Counted from the first letter of the stretch, positions 27,368 to 40,148 are shown. The stretch is 64,000 nucleotides of DNA from Serratia sp. UGAL515B_01 (GCF_033095805.1 NZ_CP109901.1:2356001-2420000); one strand, 5' to 3'. Numbers and translations are program-made. The notes: a model not told the origin generated them from the sequence alone.

Positions 27368-27683
27368 TTGCAATAGTCTGTTTTGGCTCGGAAACAGGAC
27401 TGGTATTATTCAACAGGGAGCGATGCCTAATCTCTTGTATAAAGCCATAACCACAAACGGGCTTGCCATGGTTCCTCTGGAATCGCAGTTATTTTCGACC
27501 ACACAATAAAACTACGACTGGCCATTCTGCAGCTCGCGATACCGAAAGTGGCTTCACATTGCAGGTAGGCGACAACTGAGTGCCAAATCGGGCGGGAACT
27601 GCTTTGAGTGCCGCAAAGCGACAGCCCGAAGGGGAGATCACACAACACCGAGTAACGAATGGTCGTCAGGTAGGGATCTTAAA
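27368..27683 (+). other. Long region upstream of fepA with nested inverted repeats
   Basis: There is no known gene here. If fepA is transcribed from near the Fur box, it has a leader of roughly 300 nt. A nested stem is visible: outer arms TCGGGC/GCCCGA (27588-27593, 27624-27629) and inner arms GCTTTG/CAAAGC (27601-27606, 27614-27619), about 55 nt before the fepA ATG. Whether it regulates anything is unknown. Confidence 0.35.
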
Positions 27684-29960
27684 ATGAATCGGAAGTTATC
27701 GCGTTATTCTTTAGCAACACTTATCGGGTTAGGACTGGGTTCATCTTCCTTCGTCAGCGCTGTTCACGCACAGCAAACCACCAGCACATCAAGCGCTACG
27801 TTGCCAGAGAAAAACCCAAAAGAAACCGCAGCCAAAGATGTGATTGTGGTAACGGCTGCTAAACAAAACCTTCAGGCCCCCGGCGTTTCCACCATTACAG
27901 CCGAAGAAATCCAAAGACGCCCCCCTTCTCGTGATATCAGCGAACTAATACGTACTATGCCAGGCGTTAACCTCACGGGTAATTCTACCAGCGGACAGCG
28001 CGGCAACAATCGCCAGCTTGATATACGCGGTATGGGGCCTGAAAATACCCTGCTCCTAATCGACGGTATTCCTGTCAGCAGCCGTAACGCAGTGCGTCAA
28101 GGTTGGCGCGGCGAGCGCGATACCCGTGGCGACACCGCTTGGGTACCACCAGAGATGATCGAACGTATTGAGGTGCTGCGTGGTCCTGCCGCGGCGCGCT
28201 ACGGCAACGGTGCAGCGGGCGGTGTGGTCAATATCATCACCAAGAAAGCTAACAAAGATCTGCATGGTACATTAAGCGGATATTTCAATGTGCCGCAACA
28301 CAAAGAAGAAGGGGCAACTAAGCGCACCAACTTCAGTCTCTCCGGGCCGCTGAACGACCAGTTAAGCTTCCGCCTGTTTGGGGGATACAGCAAAACACAG
28401 GCAGACGCCTGGGATATTAATCAGGGTCATCAGTCCGAACGCACTGGCAACTATGCCAATACTCTACCCGCCGGACGCGAAGGGGTAATCAAAAAAGATA
28501 TCGACGCGTTGCTGCATTGGGACTTTGCGCCCATGCAGTCATTAGAGCTCCAATATACCTATGGTCGCCAGGGTAACCTGTATGCCGGAGATACCCAGAA
28601 CACCAATACCAATCCGCTGGTACTCAAAAATTACGGCAAGGAAACCAACCGTATTTACCGTCAATCCTATACGCTCAACTATCGTGGTGCGTGGGATAAC
28701 GGTGTCAGCACCACCAACTACGTACAATTAGAGCGCACGCGTAATACCCGTTTGGCCGAAGGGCTAGCAGGAGGAACGGAGGGGATCTTCGCCAGCGACG
28801 ATTTTAATACCACGCGTTTGGATAACATCCTGGCACACAGTGAAGTAAGTATTCCCTTCGATATGTGGGTACCACAGACGGCCACATTGGGCACCGAGTG
28901 GAACAGGCAGCGTATGAAAGATCCTTCCTCTTCAACCCAATCGTTAACGGAAGGCGGTTTAGTACCGGGTATTGATGCGACCAATCGTAGCCCTTACTCT
29001 TCAGCAAAAATTTTCTCACTGTTTGCCGAGAACAACGCCGAGGTAACCGACAGCACAACGCTCACAACGGGTTTACGTTTTGATCATCATTCGGAAGCTG
29101 GCGATAACTGGAGCCCATCCCTCAATCTATCGCAGGAATTAGGGGATATGTTCACCCTTAAAATGGGCATCGCACGTGCTTACAAAGCGCCTAACCTGTT
29201 CCAGAACAACGGCAACTACGTGCTGTATAGTCGTGGTCAGGGTTGTGCCGCCAGCGGAGGTGCATGCTATCTAATCGGCAACGACAATCTTAAGGCCGAG
29301 AACAGCATCAATAAAGAGATCGGGCTGGAATTCCACTATGACGACTGGCTGGCGGGGCTAACCTATTTCCGTAACGATTATCGAAACAAGATCGAAGCGG
29401 GTTATACACCAACAGGAAAAACCGCCAAGGGCACCGATATCTACCGCTGGGATAACGTACCCAAGGCGGTGATCCAAGGTCTGGAAGGTACGCTGAATGT
29501 GCCGGTTAGCGAAACTGTGACCTGGAGCAACAACGCCACCTATATGATCGAGAACCAGAATAAGACCACAGGAGATTACCTGTCTATTATTCCCAAATTT
29601 ACCCTTAACTCAACCTTGAGCTGGCAAGCAACTCAAGCGCTGTCGATGCAGGCTACTGCTACTTGGTATGGCCGTCAGAAACCGAAGAAGTACAACTATA
29701 AAGAGGAACCCGTCACCGGTAGCGAGAAGCACGAAGTAAGCCCTTATGCTGTCTTTGGCTTGAGCGGTACCTATGAGTTTACCAAACACGTGAGCTTAAC
29801 GGCAGGTATCGAAAACCTGTTTGACAAGCGCCAGTTCCGTGCCGGTAACGCCCAGACTACCGGTAATGTCAACACCGGTGCCTATATGTATGGCGCAGGT
29901 GCGGCTACGTTTAACGAACCAGGGCGCACTTACTTTATGAGTCTGAACACCCAGTTCTGA
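27684..29960 (+). CDS. fepA: TonB-dependent ferric enterobactin receptor FepA
   Basis: FepA is the outer-membrane receptor that brings ferric enterobactin into the periplasm using TonB energy. The 758-residue precursor has a signal peptide ending near VHA (residue 29) and a TonB-box-like VIVVTAA at about 53-59. The plug domain follows with RPPSRDISELIRTMPGVNLTG-type motifs, LLIDGIPV and ERIEVLRGPAAARYGNGA. A 22-strand barrel comes next and ends in aromatic F (NTQF). The conserved receptor segments VFGLSGTYEF and GIENLFDKRQF are near the C-terminus. It looks complete. The nearest clear Fur-like box is far upstream, next to fes. Confidence 0.97.
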   Translation: MNRKLSRYSLATLIGLGLGSSSFVSAVHAQQTTSTSSATLPEKNPKETAAKDVIVVTAAKQNLQAPGVSTITAEEIQRRPPSRDISELIRTMPGVNLTGNSTSGQRGNNRQLDIRGMGPENTLLLIDGIPVSSRNAVRQGWRGERDTRGDTAWVPPEMIERIEVLRGPAAARYGNGAAGGVVNIITKKANKDLHGTLSGYFNVPQHKEEGATKRTNFSLSGPLNDQLSFRLFGGYSKTQADAWDINQGHQSERTGNYANTLPAGREGVIKKDIDALLHWDFAPMQSLELQYTYGRQGNLYAGDTQNTNTNPLVLKNYGKETNRIYRQSYTLNYRGAWDNGVSTTNYVQLERTRNTRLAEGLAGGTEGIFASDDFNTTRLDNILAHSEVSIPFDMWVPQTATLGTEWNRQRMKDPSSSTQSLTEGGLVPGIDATNRSPYSSAKIFSLFAENNAEVTDSTTLTTGLRFDHHSEAGDNWSPSLNLSQELGDMFTLKMGIARAYKAPNLFQNNGNYVLYSRGQGCAASGGACYLIGNDNLKAENSINKEIGLEFHYDDWLAGLTYFRNDYRNKIEAGYTPTGKTAKGTDIYRWDNVPKAVIQGLEGTLNVPVSETVTWSNNATYMIENQNKTTGDYLSIIPKFTLNSTLSWQATQALSMQATATWYGRQKPKKYNYKEEPVTGSEKHEVSPYAVFGLSGTYEFTKHVSLTAGIENLFDKRQFRAGNAQTTGNVNTGAYMYGAGAATFNEPGRTYFMSLNTQF

Positions 29961-29977
29961 TGATTAAGCGTTGAACA

Positions 29978-30003
29978 AGCGCGGCACTTGGCCGCGCTCT
30001 TCT
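29978..30003 (+). terminator. fepA terminator
   Basis: An 8-bp GC-rich stem AGCGCGGC/GCCGCGCT (29978-29985, 29991-29998) is followed by a pyrimidine-rich CTTCTTC tail. It lies between the convergent fepA and dppA-like genes. Confidence 0.75.
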
Positions 30004-30016
30004 TCACTTGCAGGTG

Positions 30017-31615
30017 TCACTCTTTCTCCAGCGAAACCTGTTTAAAAATGTGTTTACCAAACGGATCGATTTCGTAGCCTTTCACTTCTTTACGCACCGG
30101 TTCAAAAATGGTGGAGTGCGCAATCATCAGCGCAGGCATTTGCTCATGCATCATCACCTGTGCCTGTTCATACATTGCCACGCGTTTCTGATGGTTATTC
30201 TCTTCCCTTGCCTGAGTGATCAATTCATCAAACGGCTTATAACACCATTTTGCCGAGTTAGAACCGCCATTGGCTGAGGTGCAGGTAAACAACGGGCCAA
30301 AGAAGTTATCCGGATCGCCATTCGCGGTAGTCCAACCCATGAGTGCAGCCTGATGCTCACCGTTTTTCACCCGTTGCAGGTATTCCCCCCATTCGAACGT
30401 GACAATCTTGGCCTGTACGCCAATTTTGGCCCAGTCTGCCTGGATCATCTCGGCCATACGCTTGGCATTCGGGTTGTAGGGCCGTTGCACCGGCATCGCC
30501 CACAAATCTATGGTAAACCCCTGCCCTAAACCTGCCTCCTGCAGTAACTGTTTGGCTTTTTCCGGGGCATAAGGGTAATCCTCTATCCCGGCATTATTAC
30601 CCCATTGGGTTGGCGGCAACAGATTTTTAGCCTGCTGGCCTGCTCCGTGAAAAACAGCCTCAATAATAGCCGATTTATTGACGGCCATAGCCAATGCCTG
30701 GCGTACCTTGACATTATCCAACGGTTTTTTTTGCGTATTAAATGCCAGGAAACCGATGTTCAAGCCAGATTTATCCATCACCTTCAGGTCACTGTCCTCG
30801 CGCATACGCGCTAGCTCAGCCGGATTCGGGAATGGCATCACCTGACATTCGTTCTTTTGCAACTTGGCGTAACGGACAGCCGCGTCTGGCGTTATAGAAA
30901 ACACCAACCGGTCGATTTTCGGTTTACCTTCCCAGTAATTATCAAACGCTTTGTAGAGGATCTTCGAATCTTTTTGATACTGTTGTAATTGGAAAGGCCC
31001 GGTACCAATCGGATCGTTATCAACACGCTGCGGTGTTCCCGCTTTTAACATTGCATCGGCATATTCCGCCGACAAAATAGTGGCAAAATACATACCTAAA
31101 TCGGCAACAAAAGGCGCTTCAGCGCGAGAGAGTTCAAAGCGGACGGTGTGATCGTCGATCTTGACGATATTATTAATCAGTGAACCAAACTCCATTGACT
31201 CAAAGTTGGTATAAGCGCCATTGGATACCTTGTGATAAGGGTTATTAGGGTCTTTTTGGCGCATAAAAGAGAAGATCACATCATCTGCATTAAAATCGCG
31301 TGTCGGCACGAAGAATTTATTGCTTTGGAATTTCACACCTTTGCGCAAATGGAAAGTGTAGTTTTTACCGTCGTCACTCACTTCCCAACGTTCCGCCAGG
31401 CTGGGGATCAGATCGACCGTTCCTACTTTAAAATCCACCAGGCGGTTGTAAATTGCTGCTGAGCTGGCATCCACCGTGGTACCAGAGGTAAATAACTGCG
31501 GGTTAAACCCTTCCGGCGAACCTTCAGAACAGTAGACTAACGTACTGGCCTGTGCACTTCCTATGACCGCCAGAGCCAACAGGCCCAGCGTAATCTTGGC
31601 TACCTTTTTATGCAT
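30017..31615 (-). CDS. DppA-like periplasmic peptide-binding protein, orphan
   Basis: This is a solute-binding protein of family 5 (SBP_bac_5). The 532-residue precursor has a signal peptide (MHKKVAKITLGLLALAVIGS, then AQA before STLVY). The mature part follows E. coli DppA closely: LVYCSEGSPEGFNPQLFTSGTT, the GTGPFQLQQYQKDS segment, CQVMPFPNPAE, and LWAMPVQRPYNPN. A paired cysteine pattern is present as in DppA. It probably delivers dipeptides (DppA also binds heme in E. coli) to a Dpp-type permease, but no permease or ATPase gene is next to it. It may be a paralogue feeding a transporter encoded elsewhere. It converges on fepA. It has no Fur box that I can see. Confidence 0.9.
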   Translation of the reverse strand: MHKKVAKITLGLLALAVIGSAQASTLVYCSEGSPEGFNPQLFTSGTTVDASSAAIYNRLVDFKVGTVDLIPSLAERWEVSDDGKNYTFHLRKGVKFQSNKFFVPTRDFNADDVIFSFMRQKDPNNPYHKVSNGAYTNFESMEFGSLINNIVKIDDHTVRFELSRAEAPFVADLGMYFATILSAEYADAMLKAGTPQRVDNDPIGTGPFQLQQYQKDSKILYKAFDNYWEGKPKIDRLVFSITPDAAVRYAKLQKNECQVMPFPNPAELARMREDSDLKVMDKSGLNIGFLAFNTQKKPLDNVKVRQALAMAVNKSAIIEAVFHGAGQQAKNLLPPTQWGNNAGIEDYPYAPEKAKQLLQEAGLGQGFTIDLWAMPVQRPYNPNAKRMAEMIQADWAKIGVQAKIVTFEWGEYLQRVKNGEHQAALMGWTTANGDPDNFFGPLFTCTSANGGSNSAKWCYKPFDELITQAREENNHQKRVAMYEQAQVMMHEQMPALMIAHSTIFEPVRKEVKGYEIDPFGKHIFKQVSLEKE

Positions 31616-31698
31616 TGCTCCATCCCCAGTTGTATTGAATTATTTACTGCATCAACACTAATAAATCAGCCAGTTAGGGATGTAAAGCACAAATTACA

Positions 31699-31741
31699 AC
31701 CCCTTGTTCCTGCAAAGGATAACCAAGGGGAAAATACCAGG
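31699..31741 (-). terminator. Weak terminator candidate after the DUF3820 gene
   Basis: A 7-bp stem CCCCTTG/CAAGGGG (31700-31706 with 31734-31740) has a large loop and only a short T-rich tail on the minus strand. It lies 11 bp after the stop of the small gene. Confidence 0.35.
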
Positions 31742-31750
31742 CCGTATTAA

Positions 31751-33990
<2,240 letters not shown>

Positions 33991-34003
33991 TCATCATCAA
34001 AGA

Positions 34004-34026
34004 TAAAAAACCCCGGCTAGCGGGGG
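34004..34026 (-). terminator. zipA terminator
   Basis: On the minus strand CCCCGC-TAG-CCGGGG-type pairing (34011-34026) is followed by a TTTTTT run (34005-34010). It lies about 165 bp after the zipA stop and 17 bp before the ligA start. Confidence 0.75.
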
Positions 34027-34191
34027 GTGTAGTTTGGCGGATTTGAGGAGTGTGACACACTCCAACTTTTTAGATACCTAAACCCTTCAAATTAGCAGGA
34101 TATAAGAGGCTGATGACTATCTCCCTCATCAGCCAATAGAATTGAGTAAGACCTAAAGACCCCTCTTGGAATCCATCGAGCAGATGATGGG

Positions 34192-35139
34192 TCAAGCCTT
34201 CTTTTCCAACACTTCGCGGATACGTGATTTGTAGGCTTCCAGCTTCTGCGGCGTCATCATGCGACGCTCGTCGTCAAGTACCACACCCCCGACATCATCA
34301 GCAATACGTTGAGCAGACTGAAGCATCAACTTGAAGTTTTGATTGGCATCGCCATAAGACGGCACCATCATAAACATTGATACCCCCGGTGTTGAAAAAT
34401 CAGACATTGTTTCGGGATCAAACGAACCCGGCTTGACCATGTTGGCAAGGCTAAACAACACAGGGCCACTGCCTGCTGGGCTAATATGACGGTGGAAAAT
34501 ACTCATTTCACCAAACTGAAAGCCCGCATGCAGGACGCTCTGTAACAACACCTCACCACCGATTACACAGCCATGATGCGCAGCAACATGCAACACCAAC
34601 ACGGTTTCATTCGTTTTCACCGGTTCACTGTCTACCTGAGTTTCGTGTACAGGCCGAACAGCTACCGCAGACTCAGGCTGATGCAAATGCTCTGACGACT
34701 GCACCACTGGCTTATGCTCATCAGCCTGAAACGGCACAACTTTTTCAGTCTGCGGTTTACGACGCAAATCTGATTGTTGCGGCTCATCGTCATTTACATC
34801 CTGCTCATAATCCTCAAGCAGGATGTCATCGTAATCCTGACGCTGCGAGAGGAGCGTTGGCTGAACTTCGCACGCCAAAGCAGGCTCTTCGCGTGAAGTT
34901 TCAAAATTACCTAATGACGGTTCATCTAGGGGACGAATGGCACGAACACGCACTTCTCCCACGCCTTCAGCAGAATCATTAAGTGAAGTTGTTTCACTGT
35001 CTATTTTCGAGCGTTTGGCTGGGCGATCGCGAAAGAGCGAAGAGCGTTCTTTACGGCTGGTCCAAAGGCCATGCAATAACAACGCTATTATGGCGATCGC
35101 GCCAACAACGATTAATATCAGACGCAAATCTTGCATCAT
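34192..35139 (-). CDS. zipA: Cell division protein ZipA
   Basis: ZipA anchors FtsZ at the inner membrane and is essential for division in enterobacteria. I choose the ATG at 35139, where the protein starts [20 protein letters not shown] as in E. coli. The open frame runs 30 codons further without support. The resulting 315 residues comprise one N-terminal membrane helix, a basic stretch ([16 protein letters not shown]), a variable acidic and Q/P-rich linker of about 130 residues, and the C-terminal FtsZ-binding domain. The last has conserved [33 protein letters not shown] and [12 protein letters not shown]. It is divergent from cysZ. Confidence 0.97.
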   Translation of the reverse strand: MMQDLRLILIVVGAIAIIALLLHGLWTSRKERSSLFRDRPAKRSKIDSETTSLNDSAEGVGEVRVRAIRPLDEPSLGNFETSREEPALACEVQPTLLSQRQDYDDILLEDYEQDVNDDEPQQSDLRRKPQTEKVVPFQADEHKPVVQSSEHLHQPESAVAVRPVHETQVDSEPVKTNETVLVLHVAAHHGCVIGGEVLLQSVLHAGFQFGEMSIFHRHISPAGSGPVLFSLANMVKPGSFDPETMSDFSTPGVSMFMMVPSYGDANQNFKLMLQSAQRIADDVGGVVLDDERRMMTPQKLEAYKSRIREVLEKKA

Positions 35140-35361
35140 TGCTATCTCTGTTGTTCCGATACATTGCCACCGCGGCAAACATTCACTCTGTAACTCTATT
35201 TGCCAGAACGCACAAGTGCAAGTCCGCACTGAACTTTATACCAATAAAGATGATTACAGTGCATTTTTTTGCTGTTTTTTCAGCCAATGACACCCTAGCC
35301 AGTGGTTAGTGATACCTATATGATGGTGAAGCCTGTTCAGACAATGAGATAACCTTAAGAT

Positions 35362-36123
35362 ATGTCCTATATGCAGCCTCCTTCAAAACCCGCTAACGGC
35401 ATTCATTATTTTGCCGAAGGCTGGCGACTGATTTCGCGCCCGGGGATCAGACGCTACGTCATTTTGCCGCTATTAGTAAACGTGCTGCTGATGGGCTCTG
35501 CCTTCTGGTGGCTGTTCAATCAACTGGGCGATTGGATCCCACGCATAATGAGCCATGTACCAGACTGGCTACAGTGGTTGAGCTATTTACTCTGGCCATT
35601 AGCAGTCATCTCTGTGCTGTTGGTGTTCAGTTATCTATTTAGCACCATCACGAATCTGATCGCCGCGCCATTTTGTGGGCTGCTAGCCGAGAAGCTTGAA
35701 GGCAGTCTGACCGGTAAAGCGCTACCGGACACTGGCATTGCAGGCATTATCAAAGACCTTCCCCGTATCATGTCACGCGAGTGGCGAAAGCTGATGTACT
35801 ACCTACCACGCGCACTGGTACTATTGTTGCTTTATTTTATACCGGGAATCGGACAAACGCTGGCACCGGTCTTGTGGTTCTTGTTCAGCGCGTGGATGCT
35901 AGCTATTCAGTACTGCGATTATCCGTTTGACAACCACAAAGTCGCCTTCGCCGATATGCGCCGTGCTTTAAGTGAACACAAAGGCCCCAACCTTCAGTTT
36001 GGTGCTCTTATCAGCCTGTTCACCATGATCCCCATCGTTAATCTGGTGATCCTGCCCGTCGCTGTTTGTGGTGCAACAGCAATGTGGGTAGATCGTTACC
36101 GTTTGCAATTTGTACCCCATTAA
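35362..36123 (+). CDS. cysZ: Sulfate transporter CysZ
   Basis: CysZ is an inner-membrane protein for sulfate uptake in the cysteine pathway. The 253-residue length equals that of E. coli CysZ, as I recall it. It shows the N-terminal [21 protein letters not shown], about four long hydrophobic segments, the [19 protein letters not shown] segment and a C-terminal [11 protein letters not shown]. It is followed by cysK after a long gap. In E. coli the cysZ-cysK neighbourhood is the same, which supports the call. Confidence 0.96.
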   Translation: MSYMQPPSKPANGIHYFAEGWRLISRPGIRRYVILPLLVNVLLMGSAFWWLFNQLGDWIPRIMSHVPDWLQWLSYLLWPLAVISVLLVFSYLFSTITNLIAAPFCGLLAEKLEGSLTGKALPDTGIAGIIKDLPRIMSREWRKLMYYLPRALVLLLLYFIPGIGQTLAPVLWFLFSAWMLAIQYCDYPFDNHKVAFADMRRALSEHKGPNLQFGALISLFTMIPIVNLVILPVAVCGATAMWVDRYRLQFVPH

Positions 36124-36699
36124 TTGAATTCATTACCCATACGGTGCTTGATACTCTAAATACACCGAGTTGCACAAAAGTGATAATATTTCGACAATAA
36201 CTAATTGTTTATGGAGTAGTTATTGTCGACCTCCTCACCTAATGATTTCTTGGGTCAAAGGTATTTGCCAGCACAGGCTTGTGGATACAGTTATAATCAC
36301 CCATAGCTATGTACGTCTTAGGTCAAGTTACTTTATATGTGGCAAAAACTGGGCTGAAATGTCTCAGACAAGGCTTTCAGCTTTAAGTACCAGCACGGGC
36401 GATCCCGAAAAGCAAACGTAATAAGTCATCCTCACGAACTGCGTGTACGCTCCGCTTTACCCGTGTTGTCCATGTTCACAATGTCAACCCTGTACCCCAA
36501 GTTGTTGTTTATACTGTTTTGCAGAAGGAATTCGGGATCGCCATAGTCAATTTAATTTGACTATAAAACAACCAAGCTCATCTTCAATCTACTTATTTCC
36601 TAATAACATATAGATATACTAATTCCTTACTTCCCTGCAGAACCGGTTCGCGTATGCTTTCGATGTTCTCTACATTTTCATAGAGTTAAAGGACGGGTT
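36124..36699. other. Long cysZ-cysK intergenic region
   Basis: This 576-bp gap contains no gene I can support. The last ~150 bp before cysK is AT-rich and should hold the cysK promoter and CysB sites, which I cannot place with certainty. A perfect inverted repeat sits near the cysZ end and is listed separately. An open 83-codon frame at 36170-36421 resembles nothing known. Confidence 0.5.
36192..36228. repeat. Perfect 11-bp inverted repeat upstream of cysK
   Basis: CGACAATAACT (36192-36202) and AGTTATTGTCG (36218-36228) are perfect complements around a 15-base spacer. There is no T run, so a terminator is unlikely. It could be an operator or an mRNA 3' structure for cysZ. Confidence 0.6.
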
Positions 36700-37668
36700 A
36701 TGAGCAAGATATATGAAGACAACTCATTAACAATCGGCCATACGCCGCTGGTTCGTCTGAACAGTATCGGCAACGGGCGCATTCTCGCCAAGGTTGAATC
36801 TCGTAACCCGAGCTTCAGCGTAAAGTGCCGTATCGGTGCTAGTATGATCTGGGATGCCGAAAAACGTGGCATTCTTAGCGCAGGTAAAGAGTTGGTGGAA
36901 CCAACGAGTGGCAACACCGGTATTGCCTTGGCCTTTGTTGCCGCAGCTCGTGGCTATAAGTTGACCTTGACCATGCCTGAAACCATGAGTATCGAACGAC
37001 GTAAACTGCTCAAGGCACTGGGCGCTAATCTGATCCTGACGGAAGGTGCGAAAGGGATGAAAGGTGCCATCGTAAAAGCAGAAGAAATCGTCGCCACCGA
37101 TCCAAACCGTTATATCCTATTGCAACAGTTCAGCAATCCAGCTAACCCGGAAATCCATGAAAAAACCACTGGCCCGGAAATCTGGGCAGATACCGATGGT
37201 GACATAGATGTGTTTATTGCAGGTGTCGGTACCGGCGGTACGCTGACAGGCGTGAGCCGTTTTATCAAGAACACCAAAGGAAAACACCTTACCACCGTCG
37301 CCGTTGAACCGACGGATTCCCCCGTCATCAGCCAAGCATTAGCGGGTATTGAAATCAAACCCGGCCCACATAAAATACAGGGTATTGGCGCAGGTTTCAT
37401 TCCTGATAACCTAGACCTTGGTCTGGTTGACCGCGTTGAGCAAGTCACCAACGACGAGGCCATCAGCATGGCACGCCGGTTAATGGAAGAAGAAGGGATA
37501 CTGGCTGGAATTTCATCAGGTGCTGCCGTTGCAGCAGCCGTTAGACTTTCAGAAGAAGCGGACTTTGCTGATAAAACTATTGTAGTTATTCTGCCGTCCT
37601 CAGGTGAGCGCTATTTAAGCACAGCGCTGTTTGCCAATCTGTTCACGGAACAAGAGTTACAGCAATGA
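36700..37668 (+). CDS. cysK: O-acetylserine sulfhydrylase A (cysteine synthase A)
   Basis: CysK is a PLP enzyme that makes cysteine from O-acetylserine and sulfide, often bound to CysE. The 322-residue protein aligns with E. coli CysK along its length. The PLP lysine is K42 in SVKCRIG. The substrate loop TSGNTG is at 69-74, and the phosphate-binding [10 protein letters not shown] is near residue 176. The conserved end [16 protein letters not shown] completes the match. An AAAGGA ribosome site precedes the ATG. Its own terminator follows. Confidence 0.98.
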   Translation: MSKIYEDNSLTIGHTPLVRLNSIGNGRILAKVESRNPSFSVKCRIGASMIWDAEKRGILSAGKELVEPTSGNTGIALAFVAAARGYKLTLTMPETMSIERRKLLKALGANLILTEGAKGMKGAIVKAEEIVATDPNRYILLQQFSNPANPEIHEKTTGPEIWADTDGDIDVFIAGVGTGGTLTGVSRFIKNTKGKHLTTVAVEPTDSPVISQALAGIEIKPGPHKIQGIGAGFIPDNLDLGLVDRVEQVTNDEAISMARRLMEEEGILAGISSGAAVAAAVRLSEEADFADKTIVVILPSSGERYLSTALFANLFTEQELQQ

Positions 37669-37690
37669 TGCAAACCGTGCATAAAAAGCT

Positions 37691-37717
37691 AAAAAGCACC
37701 TTTCGGGGTGTTTTTTT
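37691..37717 (+). terminator. cysK terminator
   Basis: An AAAAAGCACC/GGTGTTTTTT-type stem with a UUUCG-like loop is followed by a T7 run, about 20 bp after the cysK stop. Confidence 0.85.
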
Positions 37718-38067
37718 GTGGACTGGATCAAAGTTTACTCTACTTACAGATTGATTTTAGCTGCTGGCTTTAGTATTTAAGCGGAAAATTATTTCGGTGC
37801 ACAAAATTAATCACATCCTGCTATTGTTTGAGCTGAATCGATTTACTCGTTTGTCGCCAAGCTAAAAAACACGGCATAATAGGAAGCTGGTTGAAACGAC
37901 GTCAGAAGCCTGTTTTTTTTGATCTGAAATGCCTAAAGTGTCGTTTTATGTTGCATCAACGCTCGCCCCTGTACCATAGTCAGGCGCTAACCGGACAAGC
38001 TAAAATCACGCCCTTGCGCTAAACTTTAGCTCCATAACCTTAAATCGAATAAGTCGGGGAAACATTA
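37718..38067. other. ptsHI-crr promoter region
   Basis: This 350-bp gap has no gene. The last part (CGCTAAACTTTAG, then AGTCGGGGAAAC before the ptsH ATG) resembles the E. coli pts P1 region and leader as I remember it, including the GGGGAAA ribosome-site segment. E. coli has several promoters with CRP sites here; I cannot place CRP sites with confidence. Confidence 0.5.
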
Positions 38068-38325
38068 ATGTTCCAGCAAGAAGTTACTATCACCGCTCCG
38101 AATGGTCTGCATACTCGTCCAGCTGCTCAGTTTGTCAAAGAAGCCAAAGGCTTTGTGTCTGATATCACTGTGACGTCTAATGGCAAAAGCGCCAGCGCCA
38201 AAAGCCTGTTCAAGTTGCAAACGCTGGGCCTGACCCAAGGGACCGTAGTAACCATTGAGGCTGTTGGTGAAGACGAGCAAAAAGCCGTTGAGCACTTGGT
38301 AAAACTGATGGCAGAGCTTGAATAA
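38068..38325 (+). CDS. ptsH: Phosphocarrier protein HPr
   Basis: HPr carries phosphate from enzyme I to the sugar-specific EIIA proteins. The 85-residue length is standard. The active-site H15 lies in [10 protein letters not shown], and S46 lies in [16 protein letters not shown] ribosome site precedes the ATG. It is first in ptsH-ptsI-crr, 46 bp before ptsI. Confidence 0.99.
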   Translation: MFQQEVTITAPNGLHTRPAAQFVKEAKGFVSDITVTSNGKSASAKSLFKLQTLGLTQGTVVTIEAVGEDEQKAVEHLVKLMAELE

Positions 38326-38371
38326 TAGGCCCGTCTTTTTAGTTAACACCAGTCAAGAGTAAGGTAGGGTT

Positions 38372-40099
38372 ATGATTTCAGGCATTTTAGTATCACCGGG
38401 TTTCGCTTTTGGTAAGGCTCTCCTACTGAAAGAAGACGAGATTGTCATCAACCGGAAAAAAATCTCCGCTGACCTTGTGGAGCAGGAAATTTCACGTTTT
38501 CTGGCAGGTCGTGCCAAGGCGTCTGCACAGTTGGAAGTGATCAAGACCAAAGCGGGCGAAACCTTTGGCGAAGAGAAAGAAGCTATCTTCGAAGGCCACA
38601 TCATGTTGCTGGAAGACGAAGAGCTTGAGCAGGAAATCATAGCCCATATAAAAGACGACTTGGCATCTGCCGATAGCGCAGCTTACACTGTGATTGAAGG
38701 TCAGGCTAAAGCGTTAGAAGAGTTGGATGACGAATATTTGAAGGAACGTGCAGCTGACGTGCGTGACATCGGTAAACGTTTGTTGCAAAACATTCTAGGT
38801 ATGGCGATCGTCGATCTGAGCGCCATCCAAGATGAAGTCATCCTGGTTGCGTCCGACCTGACCCCATCAGAAACAGCACAACTGAATCTGGATAAAGTGC
38901 TGGGTTTCATCACCGATTTAGGTGGACGTACGTCTCACACCTCAATCATGGCGCGTTCACTGGAACTCCCCGCTATCGTAGGCACCAGCGACGTAACAAA
39001 ACAGGTAAAAAATGGTGATTACCTGATCCTTGATGCTGTGAACAACCAGATTCATGTTAATCCAACCCCTGACGTTATCGAGCGGTTGAAAGCGGCTCAA
39101 ACCCAATACGTCAACGAAAAAAACGAACTGGCCAAACTGAAAGATCTACCAGCAATCACGCTCGACGGACATCAGGTTGAGGTGTGCGCCAACATCGGTA
39201 CCGTGCGTGACGTAGCCGGTGCAGAGCGCAATGGCGCTGAGGGTGTCGGCCTGTATCGCACCGAATTCCTGTTCATGGACCGAGATTCTCTACCGACCGA
39301 AGACGAACAGTTTCAGGCTTATAAAGCCGTTGCGGAAGCCATGGGCTCGCAGGCAGTTATCGTTCGAACTATGGATATCGGCGGTGACAAAGACCTGCCG
39401 TACATGAATCTACCAAAAGAAGAAAACCCATTCCTTGGCTGGCGTGCAATCCGTATCGCCATGGACCGTCGGGAAATCCTTCACGCCCAGCTGCGAGCTA
39501 TTCTGCGGGCCTCTGCGTTTGGCAAACTGCGCATCATGTTCCCAATGATTATCTCGGTTGAAGAAGTGCGCGATCTGAAAGGCGAGTTAGAAACGCTGAA
39601 GGCCCAACTGCGTGAAGAAGGCAAAGCCTTTGACGAATCGATCGAAGTAGGCGTAATGGTGGAAACCCCCGCTGCGGCAGTGATTGCTCACCATCTGGCG
39701 AAAGAAGTCGACTTCTTTAGTATTGGGACAAACGATCTTACCCAGTATACTCTGGCGGTAGATCGCGGTAACGAGCTGATTTCTCATCTCTACAACCCAA
39801 TGTCCCCATCGGTACTTAGCCTGATCAAGCAGGTTATTGATGCATCTCATTCGCAAGGCAAGTGGACCGGCATGTGCGGTGAACTGGCTGGCGATGAACG
39901 TGCTACACTATTGTTATTGGGCATGGGACTGGATGAATTCAGCATGAGTGCGATTTCAATCCCGCGCATCAAGAAAATTATCCGTAATACCAACTTCGAA
40001 GATGTGAAGGCGTTAGCAGTGCAAGCTTTGGAACAACCCACGGCTGAAGATTTGATGAATTGCGTAAATAAATTCATCGAAGAAAAGACTCTCTGCTAA
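38372..40099 (+). CDS. ptsI: PTS enzyme I
   Basis: Enzyme I takes phosphate from phosphoenolpyruvate and passes it to HPr. The 575-residue length equals that of E. coli PtsI. The phosphorylated histidine H189 is in [13 protein letters not shown]. The PEP-binding barrel shows [31 protein letters not shown] and the C-terminal MCGELAGDE. HPr-binding helices fill residues 20-145. It is cotranscribed with ptsH and crr. Confidence 0.99.
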   Translation: MISGILVSPGFAFGKALLLKEDEIVINRKKISADLVEQEISRFLAGRAKASAQLEVIKTKAGETFGEEKEAIFEGHIMLLEDEELEQEIIAHIKDDLASADSAAYTVIEGQAKALEELDDEYLKERAADVRDIGKRLLQNILGMAIVDLSAIQDEVILVASDLTPSETAQLNLDKVLGFITDLGGRTSHTSIMARSLELPAIVGTSDVTKQVKNGDYLILDAVNNQIHVNPTPDVIERLKAAQTQYVNEKNELAKLKDLPAITLDGHQVEVCANIGTVRDVAGAERNGAEGVGLYRTEFLFMDRDSLPTEDEQFQAYKAVAEAMGSQAVIVRTMDIGGDKDLPYMNLPKEENPFLGWRAIRIAMDRREILHAQLRAILRASAFGKLRIMFPMIISVEEVRDLKGELETLKAQLREEGKAFDESIEVGVMVETPAAAVIAHHLAKEVDFFSIGTNDLTQYTLAVDRGNELISHLYNPMSPSVLSLIKQVIDASHSQGKWTGMCGELAGDERATLLLLGMGLDEFSMSAISIPRIKKIIRNTNFEDVKALAVQALEQPTAEDLMNCVNKFIEEKTLC

Positions 40100-40148
40100 A
40101 CTCCCACGACACTGGAACGCCGCCCAATTAAATGCTTAGGAGAAGATC

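Noticed and set aside
36170..36421. 83-codon frame between cysZ and cysK
   Set aside because: No ribosome site, family motif or codon pattern supports it. It overlaps the inverted repeat and the likely cysK control region.
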